From Chloroflexota bacterium (GTDB lineage Bacteria > Chloroflexota > Anaerolineae > Aggregatilineales > Phototrophicaceae), in assembly GCA_020161935.1 (NCBI GenBank), contig JAIUNI010000006.1, positions 186,001-250,000 on the forward strand: a stretch of 64,000 nt of DNA, read 5' to 3'. Shown piece by piece: positions 62,868 to 64,000 of the stretch. Under the pieces are notes generated by a model that was not told where the DNA came from, ran no database searches, and saw nothing but the letters and a program-made list of their open reading frames with translations. Made by a program: the position numbers and the translations under genes. How positions within the stretch are numbered: the first letter of the stretch is position 1; the number at the start of each line of letters is the position of its first letter.

Positions 62868-63211
62868 CTATTCAGCGTGGAGAAATCTACTTTGTTAACC
62901 TAAACCCAACGAAAGGTCGTGAACAAAGTGGTGAACGACCCGTATTAGTCATTTCAAGTAACGGGATTAACAAGCTGCCTCTTGTTGTTACGGTAGTTGT
63001 AGGAACAAAAGGTGCAAATGTAGATCGTGATTATCCAACCAATGTGCGAGTTACCCCACAGGATAGTGGTTTGCCTTTGGAAACTGTATTTATGTGTTTC
63101 CAAATCCGGTCACTTGATTCCAGCCGATTTACCTCCCCTGCGGCAGGCAAATTGAGTGGTCAGGCGCTTGAGAGAATCGAAGTTGCTATGCGTTATTATT
63201 TAGATCTGTAG
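62864..63211 (+). CDS. MazF/PemK-family toxin
   Basis: The 115-residue protein has the MazF pattern: RGEIYFVNLNPTKGREQSGERPVLVIS, a G-x-x-x-L-P-L-V-V-T-V-VV segment, SGLPLETVFMCFQIRSLDSSRF and a final helix. It is an mRNA-cutting ribonuclease that acts at short sites. The 4-base overlap with the upstream antitoxin is classical. A terminator overlaps its stop. Confidence 0.9.
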   Translation: MTIQRGEIYFVNLNPTKGREQSGERPVLVISSNGINKLPLVVTVVVGTKGANVDRDYPTNVRVTPQDSGLPLETVFMCFQIRSLDSSRFTSPAAGKLSGQALERIEVAMRYYLDL

Positions 63212-63240
63212 GCGTTCCACATCGGAACGCCTCTTTTGTT
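63210..63240 (+). terminator. Terminator of the MazF cassette
   Basis: AGGCGTTCC (63210-63218) and GGAACGCCT (63224-63232), perfect 9-bp arms, followed by CTTTTGTT. Confidence 0.75.
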
Positions 63241-63245
63241 ACCCC

Positions 63246-63827
63246 TTACTTCACCAACCGGTAGCGCAGATGCGTCGCCGCGCGTGTGTCAATCACCTTC
63301 ACCGGTTCAAGCAGCGTGCGTTCAATCGTTAAATGGTCGAATAATCGCATCCCGCTGCCGAGCAGCACCGGAATAACATGCAGTTGGATTTCGTCAACGA
63401 GGTTGGCATTGATGAACTGCTGGGCAATATTCGCCCCGCCCATGATGCTCACATCCTTTTCACCCGCCGCCGCTTGTGCCTGCTTCAAACTTGCTTCAAT
63501 ACCGTCAACAAACGTATAAACACCGCTTTCCGGTACGCTTTTCGGTGAGCTATGCGAGACAACAAACACTGGCAAACGTGCGTCCCCCGTCGGGCCATCT
63601 GCACCCCACCACTTGATCGACATCTCGTAGTTGTGCCGTCCGGTAATGACCGCGCCCAACCCGCCAATCCCCTGCGTCAGTACGTCGTGGTTGCGTGGGT
63701 CGCTCGTGTCGCCCAACCAATCGTGCAGCATGTCGCCGCCTTCGCCCATCGGTTCTTCCAAACGCACATTATCCCCCGCGATGAACCCATCCACCGATAT
63801 GCTGAGGACGATAATGACTTTTCCCAT
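63246..63827 (-). CDS. Dihydrofolate reductase-like (RibD C-terminal) protein
   Basis: The start at 63827 has GGGAGG 4 bases upstream; the ATG at 63839 lies in the ribosome-binding region. The 193-residue protein has the RibD_C/DHFR fold: VIIVLSISVDGFIAG, GAVITGRHNYEM, VSIMGGANIAQQFINANLVDEIQLHVIPVLLG (cited in part). It is an NAD(P)H-dependent reductase of unknown substrate; typical dihydrofolate or riboflavin roles are not proven. Confidence 0.8.
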   Translation of the reverse strand: MGKVIIVLSISVDGFIAGDNVRLEEPMGEGGDMLHDWLGDTSDPRNHDVLTQGIGGLGAVITGRHNYEMSIKWWGADGPTGDARLPVFVVSHSSPKSVPESGVYTFVDGIEASLKQAQAAAGEKDVSIMGGANIAQQFINANLVDEIQLHVIPVLLGSGMRLFDHLTIERTLLEPVKVIDTRAATHLRYRLVK

Positions 63828-63899
63828 ACTGCCTCCCACATAGAATGTGTCGCGTTTTCTCTACTGTAGACGATTGCGCGAGCCAAGTCTTGTAAAAAA

Positions 63900-64000
63900 T
63901 TAAACAATCGGCAGGAGGCCAATGGTCGGCGTGTAATCGGTGTGCGCGCTGCTCAGGTGGCGGCTTCGTTTGAGGTATTCACTTGGGGTATAGCCGGTAA
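63900..64000 (-). CDS. AraC-family regulator, 3' end only
   Basis: The minus frame ending at TAA (63900-63902) reads GYTPSEYLKRSRHLSS and on to the stop, the typical end of an AraC-family HTH (G-Y/F-S/T-P-S-x-Y-x-x-x-R-R). Only the last ~33 codons are in the window; the rest lies past 64000. It is not visible as a long frame because of the cut. It is on the same strand as, and likely upstream of, the DHFR-like gene, 72 bases away. Confidence 0.75.
   Translation of the reverse strand, partial: TGYTPSEYLKRSRHLSSAHTDYTPTIGLLPIV

Noticed and set aside
1..64000. tRNA, rRNA or riboswitch genes
   Set aside because: I scanned intergenic stretches for cloverleaf or known aptamer patterns and found none; short RNAs cannot be excluded by eye.

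Overview
The window looks like a Chloroflexota (Anaerolineae-type) chromosome carrying an integrated plasmid-like element. This assignment is inferred from the gene styles rather than from a marker gene: Thr/Pro-linker secreted proteins, an amylosucrase-type GH13 enzyme, ClpB, SBP_5 binding protein and the tail-protein families. No rRNA, tRNA or CRISPR array was found.

Region 1 (1 to about 26436) is the accessory element, with mixed and often low GC. It holds an N-terminal LuxR-HTH/TPR regulator, a RelE-type toxin-antitoxin pair with a third gene, a DUF2958 protein, a VirD4/TraG-like ATPase, two tandem replication-relaxation family proteins, a CopG-ParA-RHH partition operon with DNA repeats, a VapBC pair, an AEP/CHC2 primase and a 1.3 kb non-coding segment with a perfect DnaA box (candidate origin). 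No integrase, relaxase, terminase, portal or capsid gene is visible.

Inside the element, 13098 down to 5463 is a minus-strand, phage-tail-derived operon. It contains a structural/fibre-like protein, two paralogous tail-tube-like proteins, a 770-aa LysM protein with an unrecognised C-terminal domain, a translationally coupled small protein (candidate immunity factor), a coiled-coil protein and a tail-hub-like protein. A GAAC-N4-GTTC LexA-type site lies upstream, next to a gene for a LexA DNA-binding domain lacking the peptidase. The LysM gene and its partner are visibly AT-richer than the GC-rich tail genes around them. This is my best candidate for an undescribed system: an SOS-linked, capsid-less, tail-derived effector cassette on a plasmid-like element. 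That reading is inference.

The right end of the element is marked by a 24-bp perfect palindrome (26436-26459) fused to a GC-rich pyridoxamine-phosphate-oxidase-like gene that lacks its first ~77 codons. A full-length, lower-GC copy of the same family lies just inside the element at 25737-26300.

Region 2 (26460-64000) is GC-rich host chromosome. It has many single-function genes: TetR regulator plus APH-type kinase, PAP2 phosphatase plus lipid kinase, a GT-C-like membrane protein and a GT2 transferase, a REC-histidine kinase, two aldo/keto reductases with a divergent AraC regulator, amylosucrase, a ferritin-like YciF protein, an M48 protease, a peptide-type binding protein, TrmO, a family III CoA transferase, GNAT, hydrolases, a GbsR/MarR regulator, MBL hydrolase, secreted SH3 and Thr/Pro-rich proteins, an ABC exporter, ROK glucokinase and ClpB. 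An AT-rich three-gene MazF cassette (61874-63211) interrupts the host style. The window ends in a DHFR-like reductase and the 3' end of an AraC-family gene.

Notable lesions: a secreted two-SH3 protein (17180-18694) is cut by one in-frame TAG where the SH3 pattern predicts Trp, and a 35-codon IS3-family transposase remnant lies at 1856-1960.
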